Source of the DNA: Deltaproteobacteria bacterium
GTDB taxonomy: Bacteria > Desulfobacterota > Syntrophia > Syntrophales > UBA2210
NCBI GenBank assembly: GCA_016933965.1
Contig: JAFGTS010000044.1
Coordinates: 1-59,532, forward strand
Direction of reading: 5' to 3'
DNA: 59,532 bases
Positions 24,023 through 31,465 of the stretch are shown one piece after another. Each line of letters begins with the position of its first letter. The stretch's first letter is position 1. Under the pieces are notes generated by a model. It was not told the origin of the DNA and made no database searches. It saw nothing but the letters and a program-made list of their open reading frames with translations. The position numbers and the translations under genes were made by a program.

Positions 24023-24565
24023 TCAGAGAGTTCCCACCCACAAAACAATTGCAAGATCCCCCGACCTGTTGGAGATGACCTCGCGCTGCTGGATCGACCA
24101 GTAGTGAACGGAATCACCTTCGAACAGGACATAGGTTTCCCCCCCGTGAAAAAGTTCGACGGAGCCCTTCAGCACGCAGAGGACTTCCTGGGTGTTCTTC
24201 ACGTTTTTCCGGGCCGGTATGCTTCTGCCCGGCTCGATGGCGATCACGGAGCTGTCGATAACTTTCCGGTCCTGCGGGGAAAAGAAACGCCGCGTCATGA
24301 ATCCCGACGCGGGGAATTCGACCTCTTCCCAATCCGTCTGCCGGATGATGACGAGCCGCTGTTTTTTTTCCGCTTCCTTCAGGACCTCGCCGGCCTCGAT
24401 GCCGATGGCGTTGCAGATGTTCACCAGCGTATCCACCGACGGTGAGCTGACATCGTTTTCAACCTGGGATAGAAAACCCTCTGAAATGCCGGCTTTCTCG
24501 GCAACGGCCCGGAGGGTCAACTTGAGGGCTTTTCGTTTCTCGCGAAGTATGGATCCTAAATTCAT
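24023..24565 (-). CDS. XRE-family regulator with cupin sensor domain
   Basis: A 180-residue protein with an N-terminal XRE helix-turn-helix (about 8-60; LRAVAEKAGISEGFLSQVEN) and a C-terminal cupin_2 barrel (about 105-178; ending GDLAIVLWVGTL). This layout belongs to the PuuR/SutR-like regulators, where the cupin binds a small molecule. It is encoded 51 bases before the thiolase-like/DUF35 pair on the same strand and divergently from an ACAD gene, so it probably controls both sides. The ligand is unknown. Confidence 0.88.
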   Translation of the reverse strand: MNLGSILREKRKALKLTLRAVAEKAGISEGFLSQVENDVSSPSVDTLVNICNAIGIEAGEVLKEAEKKQRLVIIRQTDWEEVEFPASGFMTRRFFSPQDRKVIDSSVIAIEPGRSIPARKNVKNTQEVLCVLKGSVELFHGGETYVLFEGDSVHYWSIQQREVISNRSGDLAIVLWVGTL

Positions 24566-24633
24566 AGTAATATCATATGGATAAAAGGGTTAATGTTTTG
24601 TATTTGTAAATCTATATCATTACTTAATATTTG

Positions 24634-24687
24634 TTGTCAATTAATTATTGACAAATCAGTCAATATTTGATTGATATATGAGTCAAT
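24634..24687. promoter_or_regulatory. Cluster of inverted repeats in the XRE/ACAD divergent region
   Basis: Three overlapping palindromes: TTGTCAAT-N5-ATTGACAA (24634-24654, perfect), ATTGAC-N6-GTCAAT (24647-24664, perfect) and ATTGAT-N6-GTCAAT (24670-24687, one mismatch); the last two are 23 bp apart. The half-sites equal those of the TetR operators but the spacing is 6 instead of 2. They may be operators for the XRE-cupin protein or a variant TetR-family site. Confidence 0.5.
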
Positions 24688-24854
24688 CCTTAAAAAGAAG
24701 GTATGCCGGGTGTTGAAGAACCGGCGGTGTCGGTTTCCGGCCCTTGATGTTTCCAGGAGATACCCGGGAAGGGAGTGTCCGGGCCGCGAACGCTGAAGGA
24801 TTGCGAAGATACGGGGGAGGTTTCGCCCATTCAAAATCAAAAAAGGAGTGAGCC

Positions 24855-26021
24855 ATGGTGGAATTGAACAGTGAAGAACTCATGCTGGCCGAAACAATGT
24901 ACAAGTGGGCCGTGAACGAGATCGCGCCGATCCAGGAGGAGATCGATGAGGAAGATCGCCTTCCCGATGGTTTTTTCAAGAAGCTCGGAGATCTGGGGAT
25001 GCTGGGGATCACCATCGACGAGAAATACGGCGGCTCCGGACAGGGTATCCTGATGCAGACCCTCGCCGTGGAACAGTTGAGCCGTATTTCACCGGCTCTG
25101 GGTATGACCTACGGTGCCCATTCGAACCTCTGTGCCAATAATATTCACAAGAACGGCAATGAGGCGCAGAAGTCGAAATACCTTCCTCCCATGTGCACGG
25201 GAGAACGGGTAGGGGCCCTGTGTCTCACGGAGCCCAATGCCGGTTCCGACGCCCTGGGGGGAATGCGGACCGTGGCCATGAAGGATGACGGTTCCTACCG
25301 CATGAACGGAACAAAGATGTTCATTACGAACGGGAACATCGCCGGGACGCTGCTGGTGTATGCGAAGACCGCCCCCGAGCTGGGGGCCCACGGTATCAGC
25401 GCCTTCATCGTTGATGCCGATACGCCCGGTGTTTCCGTATCGAGAAAGCTTAAGAAGTGCGGCATGCGCGGGTCACCCACCTGCGAACTCGTCTTCGAGG
25501 ATGTGCCGGTTCCCGCCGAAAATCTTCTCCTTGCGGAAAATCAGGGTGTCGCCGTGGTCACTTCCGGCCTTGCCTATGAACGAATCGTGCTTTCCGGCGG
25601 TTCCCTGGGCATGGCGGAACAGGCCCTGCAGTATTCCGTACAATATGCGAAAGAAAGGGAACAGTTCGGAAGGCCCATAAAGGATTTCGAGATGATCCAG
25701 CAGAAGATCGCCGACATGTATTGTCTTGTGGAGGCCTCCCGGGGGCTGGTGTACCGGGCGGCCCGGTTTGCCGACGGCCCTGAGGGTAAACGCGGCGGCA
25801 AGGGAACGGAACTGGACAAACTGGCGGCGGCGGCGATCCTTTTCGCCGCGGAATCGGCTACGAAGGTGGCCTGTGAAGGAATTCAGATCCACGGCGGGTA
25901 TGGATACTGTCTTGAGTATCCGATCCAGAAGCTCTGGCGGGACGCGAAGCTGTACGAGATAGGCGCGGGAACATCCGAGATCAGGAGGATCATCATCGCC
26001 CGCGAGCTCTTCCGTGACTGA
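24855..26021 (+). CDS. Isovaleryl-CoA dehydrogenase-like acyl-CoA dehydrogenase
   Basis: A 388-residue ACAD starting MVELNSEELMLAETMY with an AAAAGGAGTGAG site. The FAD motif is LTEPNAGSDALGGM. The catalytic base is Glu in GLAYERIVLSGG on helix G, and the C-terminal motif WRDAKLYEIGAGTSEIRR is that of isovaleryl-CoA dehydrogenase, where Ala stands at the medium-chain Glu position. It would desaturate a branched short acyl-CoA and reduce ETF. It is divergent from the XRE-cupin/thiolase/DUF35 unit and shares its regulatory region. Leucine catabolism is the classic role, but no methylcrotonyl-CoA carboxylase genes are nearby. Confidence 0.88.
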   Translation: MVELNSEELMLAETMYKWAVNEIAPIQEEIDEEDRLPDGFFKKLGDLGMLGITIDEKYGGSGQGILMQTLAVEQLSRISPALGMTYGAHSNLCANNIHKNGNEAQKSKYLPPMCTGERVGALCLTEPNAGSDALGGMRTVAMKDDGSYRMNGTKMFITNGNIAGTLLVYAKTAPELGAHGISAFIVDADTPGVSVSRKLKKCGMRGSPTCELVFEDVPVPAENLLLAENQGVAVVTSGLAYERIVLSGGSLGMAEQALQYSVQYAKEREQFGRPIKDFEMIQQKIADMYCLVEASRGLVYRAARFADGPEGKRGGKGTELDKLAAAAILFAAESATKVACEGIQIHGGYGYCLEYPIQKLWRDAKLYEIGAGTSEIRRIIIARELFRD

Positions 26022-26054
26022 CGCGGGATGCCATGCTTCCCATGAATGACACGA

Positions 26055-26089
26055 CAAAGGTCCCGCCGGCTCAGCGAGCGGGGCCTTTT
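26055..26089 (+). terminator. Intrinsic terminator after ACAD gene
   Basis: Stem AAGGTCCCGC with GCGGGGCCTT (one G-T pair) around an 11-base loop, followed by TTTTCTC. It lies 34 bases past the ACAD stop. Confidence 0.8.
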
Positions 26090-26191
26090 CTCATATCCGG
26101 TGGTGGCGGCGTGGTCTTTTCCGGGGAAAAGGGAAGGACCGCGGTCGTTCTGAAAGAAACCGATCCCCGGTGAGGCTTCCGACAGGGGATA

Positions 26192-27499
26192 TCATTTCAC
26201 CTGGTAGATGTCACGGTCCCTGTCCTGGAAGTAGACATGGTCGTATGTCCCCCGGTCGATAGACTCAAAGAACTGTTCTCCCTTTTTCCTGCAGGCGGGA
26301 CAGCTCTGTCCGGGTATGATGACGGCGAACACGCGGTTGCCCGTGCTTGCCCGGGAGTCTATCGTCAACAGACCGCCGCAGTCTTCGCAGATACGGATGG
26401 TTTCGATCTGGTCTTCTTCGATGTTGTCGGTATCGTAATAGATGCCGCGCCGGCGACGCAGGTAGCCGGCCCCTTCGGTGATCTCCGCCTTCTTTGTTCC
26501 ACGGTCCTTCCAGAGCTGATATATCTCTTTCACTTCCTGCTCGATATAGCGTGTTATCTGCGGTGACTGCCGGATGGCTTCCGGGTCGTAATCGGGCTCC
26601 ATCACGGAGCTGTAGTCGATACCCGCCATTGCGAGGATGATCCCGGCGTTCACGTAGGGAAGGGCGCTTTCGATCGAGTATCCCCCTTCGAGCACCGCGA
26701 TATGGGGGGACAGCTTCTCGTTCAGGATCGCGTATCCCTGGGCGGTGAAGTTCATGTTTGTGATCGGATCCGTGTAGTGGTTGTCCTGGCCTGCCGAGTT
26801 GATGATGAGATCGGGCTTGTAATCGTCGAGGATCGGAAGGATCAGATTATCGAGGGTATAGAGAAATCCCTCCTGCGACGTATGGGGCGGCAGGGGGATG
26901 TTGATCGTATAACCGAGTGCGTTGGGACCGCCGAACTCTTCGATGAATCCCGATCCGGGATAGAGCGTACGCCCGTCCTGGTGAATTGAAATATAGAGCG
27001 TGTCCGGATCGTGCCAGTAGATATCCTGCGTGCCGTCACCGTGGTGGCAGTCGGTATCGACGACGGCGACCCGCCGGTGGCCGTATTTTTTCCGGATGTG
27101 CTCGATCATGATAGCTTCAATATTGATGTTGCAGAACCCGCGGGCCCCGTGGACGATCCTCATGGCATGGTGTCCCGGTGGGCGGACCAGGGCGAAAGCA
27201 TTATCCACCTTTCCCTGCATGACCACATCGGCGGCGGTGATGGCGCCGCCGGCCGATATGAGATGTGACTCGGTGATGACGCTTTGTGCGTCGGGAACAC
27301 AGACGTGGATCCGGTTGATGTCCTCAATGGTGGCGAGGCCCGGCTTGAACTCCGTGATATTATCAAAATCGAGAAGACCTTCCTCGAAGACCTGGTCCTG
27401 CGTGTAAAGCAGTCGCTCTTCCCGTTCCGGGTGCGTGGGTGATATGGCCCAGTCAAAGGCGGGGAAAAATATCAATCCTGTTTTCCGTGTTCCCTTCAT
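26192..27499 (-). CDS. HDAC-superfamily deacetylase with C-terminal zinc ribbon
   Basis: A 435-residue protein. Residues 1 to about 310 form an arginase/HDAC-fold deacetylase domain with RPPGHHA (His110, His111), the zinc motif DTDCHHGDG (Asp150, His152), the third ligand Asp239 in AGQDNH, and Tyr274 in LEGGYS, so all catalytic residues are present. A C-terminal extension of about 110 residues includes a ribbon with CEDCGG and CPAC. Such enzymes remove acetyl or other acyl groups from lysines, polyamines or small amides. It overlaps the upstream hydantoinase-like gene by ATGA, so they are translationally coupled. The real substrate is unknown; acyl-lysine or an N-acyl metabolite are candidates. 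Confidence 0.88.
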   Translation of the reverse strand: MKGTRKTGLIFFPAFDWAISPTHPEREERLLYTQDQVFEEGLLDFDNITEFKPGLATIEDINRIHVCVPDAQSVITESHLISAGGAITAADVVMQGKVDNAFALVRPPGHHAMRIVHGARGFCNINIEAIMIEHIRKKYGHRRVAVVDTDCHHGDGTQDIYWHDPDTLYISIHQDGRTLYPGSGFIEEFGGPNALGYTINIPLPPHTSQEGFLYTLDNLILPILDDYKPDLIINSAGQDNHYTDPITNMNFTAQGYAILNEKLSPHIAVLEGGYSIESALPYVNAGIILAMAGIDYSSVMEPDYDPEAIRQSPQITRYIEQEVKEIYQLWKDRGTKKAEITEGAGYLRRRRGIYYDTDNIEEDQIETIRICEDCGGLLTIDSRASTGNRVFAVIIPGQSCPACRKKGEQFFESIDRGTYDHVYFQDRDRDIYQVK

Positions 27500-29169
27500 G
27501 CTTCTGTCCCTTTCCTGAGACCGGCTATCAGGCCCGGCTTGACCTGTCCCTTTATGCGGATGTTCTTGCCGGCGGTGAAATAGCCGCGTACCATGTTGAA
27601 CGACTGATCTTCCGTGATCTCGATCTCGATCTCGTCCTTCCGGGCCCCCATGGAGATCGCGCGTTTTTCGAGGTGCTCTCTGCAGACCTCACGGGCCTTC
27701 TCCCGGTCAAAGCCGGAATCAATGCGGATCTGGATACCTTCTTCCACGATGGTGAGAACTCCCTGTTCCGTATCAGCCAGGATGGTCAATTCGGTTGTTG
27801 TTCGCGCCAGGGCGGCGCCGATGGCGTTGGCCACCTCGGCGTGTTCCGGAATTTCGGACCTGCACCTGAGCAGTTCTCCGAGACGGGGCGCCATTGCCTC
27901 CGCCGGACCGCCCACGACATAGAGGGCGGTCGGTTCGATCGTTTTCCCCTCGAGCAGTTCATGTACGGTGTAGACGGGCTCGTTGTTGATCTCCCGGATC
28001 ATCGCCTGTACCGCGGCGGTGATTTTTTCGCAGGCACTGTCGTATATCGCCTGTGCCGTTTCGACCATGGAAAGTCCGGTCTTATGTGATATTCCGTCTA
28101 TCGCGGCGACGGCCTTCTCCCGGTCCCCTATTTCGGCGAGATTGAGGACGATCATGGCATCCGTCGGTGTTGCCGCCGGACCGCCGAAGGCGGCTGCCGG
28201 GCCGGCCCGCTCCGGGCCGATGATGATCGTTCCATCCTCGCAGCGGACCCTGCTGTCCCCGCCGATACCGATCGACCTGGTCCGAAGCCCCCTGATCAGG
28301 GTCTTGTGTCCCTCGATGGTCACCCCAAGCGGTTCCAGAAGCGGGACCCCCCCGGCGAAAATGGCGATGTCCGTCGTGGTTCCCCCGATATCGAGGGCGA
28401 TGGCGTCCTCCCCGCATTCCGTGAGGCTCAGAATACCCATGATACTGGCGGCCGGTCCGGAAAGGATGGTCTGCACGGGGCATTTGACGGATTGTGCGAT
28501 CTCGAAGGTGCCCCCGTCGGCCTTCAGGATATAAATGGGATAACCGCCGTCGAATCTGGAAACGAAGCGGTTGATGTTGTTGACGAAAGAATTGTAAATG
28601 TCCCATACGGCCGCGTTCAGATAGGTCGTGGCGATCCGTCGCGGAAAGTTCAGGTTTCCCGACATGCGGTGGCCGAGGGATACATGCCGGAACCGATCCG
28701 CTGTCCGGTCGGCGATATTCGTCTCTATACCGGGATTGCGCGTGGAGAATTTACCGACGATCCCGAGATGGTCTATGCCGGCGTCCTTGATGAGGGACAC
28801 AACGCGGTCAATCTCTTCGTCCCGCACGGGCGACACGATGATACCCCGATGATTGGCATATCCGGACACGATGTGCGTATGATCATTTATCCTGAGAAAA
28901 TCAGGAGAAATGCCGGGTCCGGCCGCCACGATCATGCCGACGGGGCTGACCGTTCCCTGGACGATGGCATTGGTTGACATGGTCGTACTGAGCACGACCC
29001 TCTCGAGGACGTCCGGTCCAAGGTCACTGAATATTTCCTCCGTGACCGCCAGAAGTGAATCGAGAAGTTGCTCATGATTCGTGGGGACCTTCGCTTTCTT
29101 CCTGACGATGAGACCATCGAGAAGAACAGCGTCCGTGTGTGTGCCGCCGACGTCGATGCCGAGAATCAT
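27496..29169 (-). CDS. Hydantoinase/oxoprolinase-family ATPase (HyuA-like)
   Basis: A 557-residue ASKHA-fold protein. The N-terminal motif GIDVGGTHTD (4-13) and the second phosphate motif ALDIGGTTTDIAIF (about 275) match the hydantoinase A/oxoprolinase family, in which ATP drives opening of a lactam or hydantoin ring or carboxylation of ketones (acetone carboxylase beta). It is shorter than the usual 680-720 residue HyuA and no HyuB gene is adjacent. It overlaps a deacetylase gene by four bases. Together they could deacylate and open an N-containing ring, but this is speculative. Confidence 0.82.
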   Translation of the reverse strand: MILGIDVGGTHTDAVLLDGLIVRKKAKVPTNHEQLLDSLLAVTEEIFSDLGPDVLERVVLSTTMSTNAIVQGTVSPVGMIVAAGPGISPDFLRINDHTHIVSGYANHRGIIVSPVRDEEIDRVVSLIKDAGIDHLGIVGKFSTRNPGIETNIADRTADRFRHVSLGHRMSGNLNFPRRIATTYLNAAVWDIYNSFVNNINRFVSRFDGGYPIYILKADGGTFEIAQSVKCPVQTILSGPAASIMGILSLTECGEDAIALDIGGTTTDIAIFAGGVPLLEPLGVTIEGHKTLIRGLRTRSIGIGGDSRVRCEDGTIIIGPERAGPAAAFGGPAATPTDAMIVLNLAEIGDREKAVAAIDGISHKTGLSMVETAQAIYDSACEKITAAVQAMIREINNEPVYTVHELLEGKTIEPTALYVVGGPAEAMAPRLGELLRCRSEIPEHAEVANAIGAALARTTTELTILADTEQGVLTIVEEGIQIRIDSGFDREKAREVCREHLEKRAISMGARKDEIEIEITEDQSFNMVRGYFTAGKNIRIKGQVKPGLIAGLRKGTEA

Positions 29170-29297
29170 AGGCTTTCCTTGACGATGTATTTGGAATGAT
29201 TAGGTCGGTGAGTATCACATGAATAGCATGGCAGTCAAATACTGTTTGGGGGATGAGGCGTGAGGCGTGACGTGAGAAATACAGTCGTACAGCTTTG

Positions 29298-29366
29298 GGA
29301 TTACGGATTACGGATTACGGATTACGGGGTACGGATTATGGATTATGAATCTCGATTCCCGAATCC
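29298..29366. repeat. Heptamer array (GGATTAC-type), copy 2
   Basis: Four GGATTAC units, then GGGGTAC, two GGATTAT units and degraded GAATCTC/GATTCCC/GAATCCT units. It ends about 80 bases before the HNH nuclease gene. The word GGATTATGAATC (29340-29351) recurs inverted at 30290-30301 on the other side of that gene. Confidence 0.75.
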
Positions 29367-29447
29367 TGAACACAGAGGCGTCGAAATTGATTGATGAAAT
29401 GCGGTCATTATTGTATTTTTTCATAAAGTCCGGCAGGGAGGGCAGTC

Positions 29448-29912
29448 ATGGCGAAGATCACCTTCAGCAAGAGGGGCGGGCAGATACGGACCGTGGTAAA
29501 GAAAGACCGGGCAGCCGCGACTGGTGCTTCGCCGGAGGAGGTGGTGCGCCGGATAAAGGAAGAGTCGAAAAGACCCCATGAAGAGGAATACCGCCGGCGT
29601 TCCCTGGAAATTCACGGACTCGTCTGTGCCCGGTGCGGCAGGGAGTTCGATCATACCAACCGGCATCTCCTGACGGTCCATCACCGGGACGGCAACCACG
29701 ACAACAACCCCCCCGACGGGAGCAACTGGGAAAATCTCTGCGTGTACTGTCATGATGACGCCCACAGCAGGGAGGTCCTGGGAGACTATCTCGGCGGGAA
29801 TAGCAGTGACCGGGAATCCGTCGTGGTCTACTCGAAAGGGGAAGGTTCGACCCCCTCCGGCCTGGGGAGCCTCGGTGACAGGATCAGGGATGCAATGAAA
29901 AAGAAAAAGTAG
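29448..29912 (+). CDS. Small HNH endonuclease (YajD-like)
   Basis: A 154-residue protein with an HNH/zinc core at 60-106: Cys60 and Cys63 (CARC), HHRDGNHDNN with His78 and His79, Asn95, Cys98 and Cys101 (CVYC) and His106. The order resembles E. coli YajD, a DNA nuclease of unclear role. The N-terminal 45 residues are basic and probably bind nucleic acid; the C-terminal 40 are low-complexity. The start has an AGGGAGG site. The gene is isolated and is flanked by inverted heptamer arrays, which hints at a mobile or selfish origin. Confidence 0.83.
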   Translation: MAKITFSKRGGQIRTVVKKDRAAATGASPEEVVRRIKEESKRPHEEEYRRRSLEIHGLVCARCGREFDHTNRHLLTVHHRDGNHDNNPPDGSNWENLCVYCHDDAHSREVLGDYLGGNSSDRESVVVYSKGEGSTPSGLGSLGDRIRDAMKKKK

Positions 29913-30013
29913 GGATACCCCTCCGGTTCTCATTACGTCCGTCAACCTCGAACCACCCGTAGCATATTAATATCAAAGACATTCCATTTTATCATTCTCC
30001 GGGACAAATATTG

Positions 30014-30041
30014 ATTGACAAGTCAATTTTTTTTTTATAAT
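30014..30041 (+). promoter_or_regulatory. TetR-type operator 3 and TATAAT promoter
   Basis: ATTGACAAGTCAAT at 30014-30027, in the same 20-bp context as operator 2. TTGACA (30015-30020) is followed 15 bases later by a perfect TATAAT (30036-30041); the spacing is short for sigma-70, but TTGATT at 30011 gives 19. It reads toward the CoA-transferase genes. Confidence 0.6.
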
Positions 30042-30260
30042 TTCCGGGTGCCGATGGAAAATACCTGCGGTGCCGTGTACCACGGGATTTTTCTCCCCGT
30101 GGCGACGGTGCCTGTCGGCTGTGTCTGGTCGTTGAAAAAGGAACATATCCATTGGATAGGGGTGGTTTTTCCGGGTATTCAGAGAAGCTGTGGTTACCCA
30201 TGAACGGCTCGTTGTCCGGAGATACATCCCGTTTGGAGCGGCCGTTGAAACGTTCCTGCG

Positions 30261-30331
30261 GGGATCGTGATTCGGGGATCGTGATTCGGGATTCATAATC
30301 CGTAATCCGTAATCCGTAATCCCCTAATCCG
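30261..30331. repeat. Heptamer array, copy 3 (inverted relative to copy 2)
   Basis: Units GGATCGT, GATTCGG, GGATCGT, GATTCGG, GATTCAT, then AATCCGT three times and AATCCCC. In reverse complement it matches copy 2, including GGATTATGAATC, so copies 2 and 3 face each other around the HNH gene. Confidence 0.75.
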
Positions 30332-30458
30332 AAATTTATAGGATTTTCATGCCCCACATCCATGAAAAACGTTTCCGGTTCGGAGCAAAGGGGAAAGGAC
30401 AACCATCCGGGAATTCTTTGCCGCGCAGGCGGGATACAGACAGAAGGAGGAGAAAGCG

Positions 30459-31448
30459 GTGGATATCGTAGATCAAGGGGTAGGAAGGCTCTTTACGGAC
30501 CCTGATGCCGATAAGGCGCGGGAGTTCTTCAGGCAGAAATCGAGAAAGCAGGAAAAGAAGTTGATGACCGTCAAGGAGGCGGTTGAAAAATTCGTTCATG
30601 ACGGAGATTACCTTGCGATCGGAGGATTCGGCGCGAACAGGATCCCCACAGCGGTTTGTCATGAAATTGTCAGGCAGGGCAGAAAGAACATGGCCTTTGC
30701 CGGGCATACGTCGACCCATGATTTTCAGATACTCTCGGCGGGCAAGGTCTTCAACAAGCTCGACATCGCTTACATAATCGGTCTCGAGGCACGCGGGCTG
30801 TCGCCCAATGCCAGAAAGTACATGGAAAGCGGTGAGGTCGAGGTCACCGAGTGGACGAACTACTGCATGTCGGCGCGGATCAAGGCGGCGGCGATGGGCG
30901 TATCGTTTGTTCCGATCAGAAACATCATGGGAACGGATACGTTCAAGTACAGCGGTGCGAAGAAGATAGTATGTCCCTATACCGGGCAGTATTACGTGCT
31001 CATGCCGGCTCTCTATCCCGATGTTTCGGCAATTCATGTCCATGAGGCGGATATTTACGGGAACTGCCGGATCAGGGGTATCACCATATCGGACCTTGAT
31101 CTCGCGCGGGCGACGAAGCGGCTTATCATTACCGCCGAACGGATAATCCCACCCGATGAGATCAGAAAGGATCCGACGCAGACGGTCATTCCCTTCTATC
31201 TGGTCGATGCCGTCTGTGAGGTGCCCTACGGCAGCTACCCCGGCAACATGCCCTATGAGTATTTTTCGGATGAGGAACATCTGCGGGAATGGATGAAGGT
31301 GGAACGGGAACCGGAGACATTTCAGGAATTCCTCGACAAGAACATCTATTCGTGCCGGGATCATTTCGAGTACATCCGGCAAAACGGCGGCATGGAAAAG
31401 ATGTGGCAACTGAGACACAAAGAATTAATGATCCTCAATAATCACTAA
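30459..31448 (+). CDS. CoA-transferase alpha subunit, glutaconate (GctA)/IpdA type
   Basis: A 329-residue protein with a GTG start, supported by AGGAGG eight bases upstream. From about residue 37 it follows GctA of Acidaminococcus throughout: MTVKEAVEKFVHDGDYLAIG, VDVAIIH-like VSAIHVHEADIYGNCRI, and ITAERIIPPDEIRKDPTQTVIP near 225-245. The N-terminal 36 residues are extra. The partner beta subunit is encoded 17 bases later. The enzyme class moves CoA between acids; the related IpdAB of cholesterol degradation is instead a C-C ring hydrolase. Which of the two applies here cannot be settled by eye. Confidence 0.87.
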   Translation: MDIVDQGVGRLFTDPDADKAREFFRQKSRKQEKKLMTVKEAVEKFVHDGDYLAIGGFGANRIPTAVCHEIVRQGRKNMAFAGHTSTHDFQILSAGKVFNKLDIAYIIGLEARGLSPNARKYMESGEVEVTEWTNYCMSARIKAAAMGVSFVPIRNIMGTDTFKYSGAKKIVCPYTGQYYVLMPALYPDVSAIHVHEADIYGNCRIRGITISDLDLARATKRLIITAERIIPPDEIRKDPTQTVIPFYLVDAVCEVPYGSYPGNMPYEYFSDEEHLREWMKVEREPETFQEFLDKNIYSCRDHFEYIRQNGGMEKMWQLRHKELMILNNH

Positions 31449-31465
31449 GGGAAGGGGGCGATACC

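Larger units (their letters stand above)
29913..30458. other. Intergenic region: operator, promoter and heptamer array
   Basis: About 545 bases with no supportable gene. It holds TetR-type operator 3 with a TATAAT box, the inverted heptamer array at 30261-30331, and the ribosome-binding site AGGAGG at 30446-30451 for the CoA-transferase alpha gene. The leader from the predicted start to that gene would be roughly 400 nt. Confidence 0.6.

Noticed and set aside
24647-24664. Calling this a fourth TetR operator
   Set aside because: The half-sites match but the central spacing is 6 instead of 2 bp, which would put the half-sites on a different face of the helix for the same dimer.
30336-31418. 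Minus-strand open frame of 360 codons
   Set aside because: Antisense to the GctA-like subunit gene, which matches a known family along its length.
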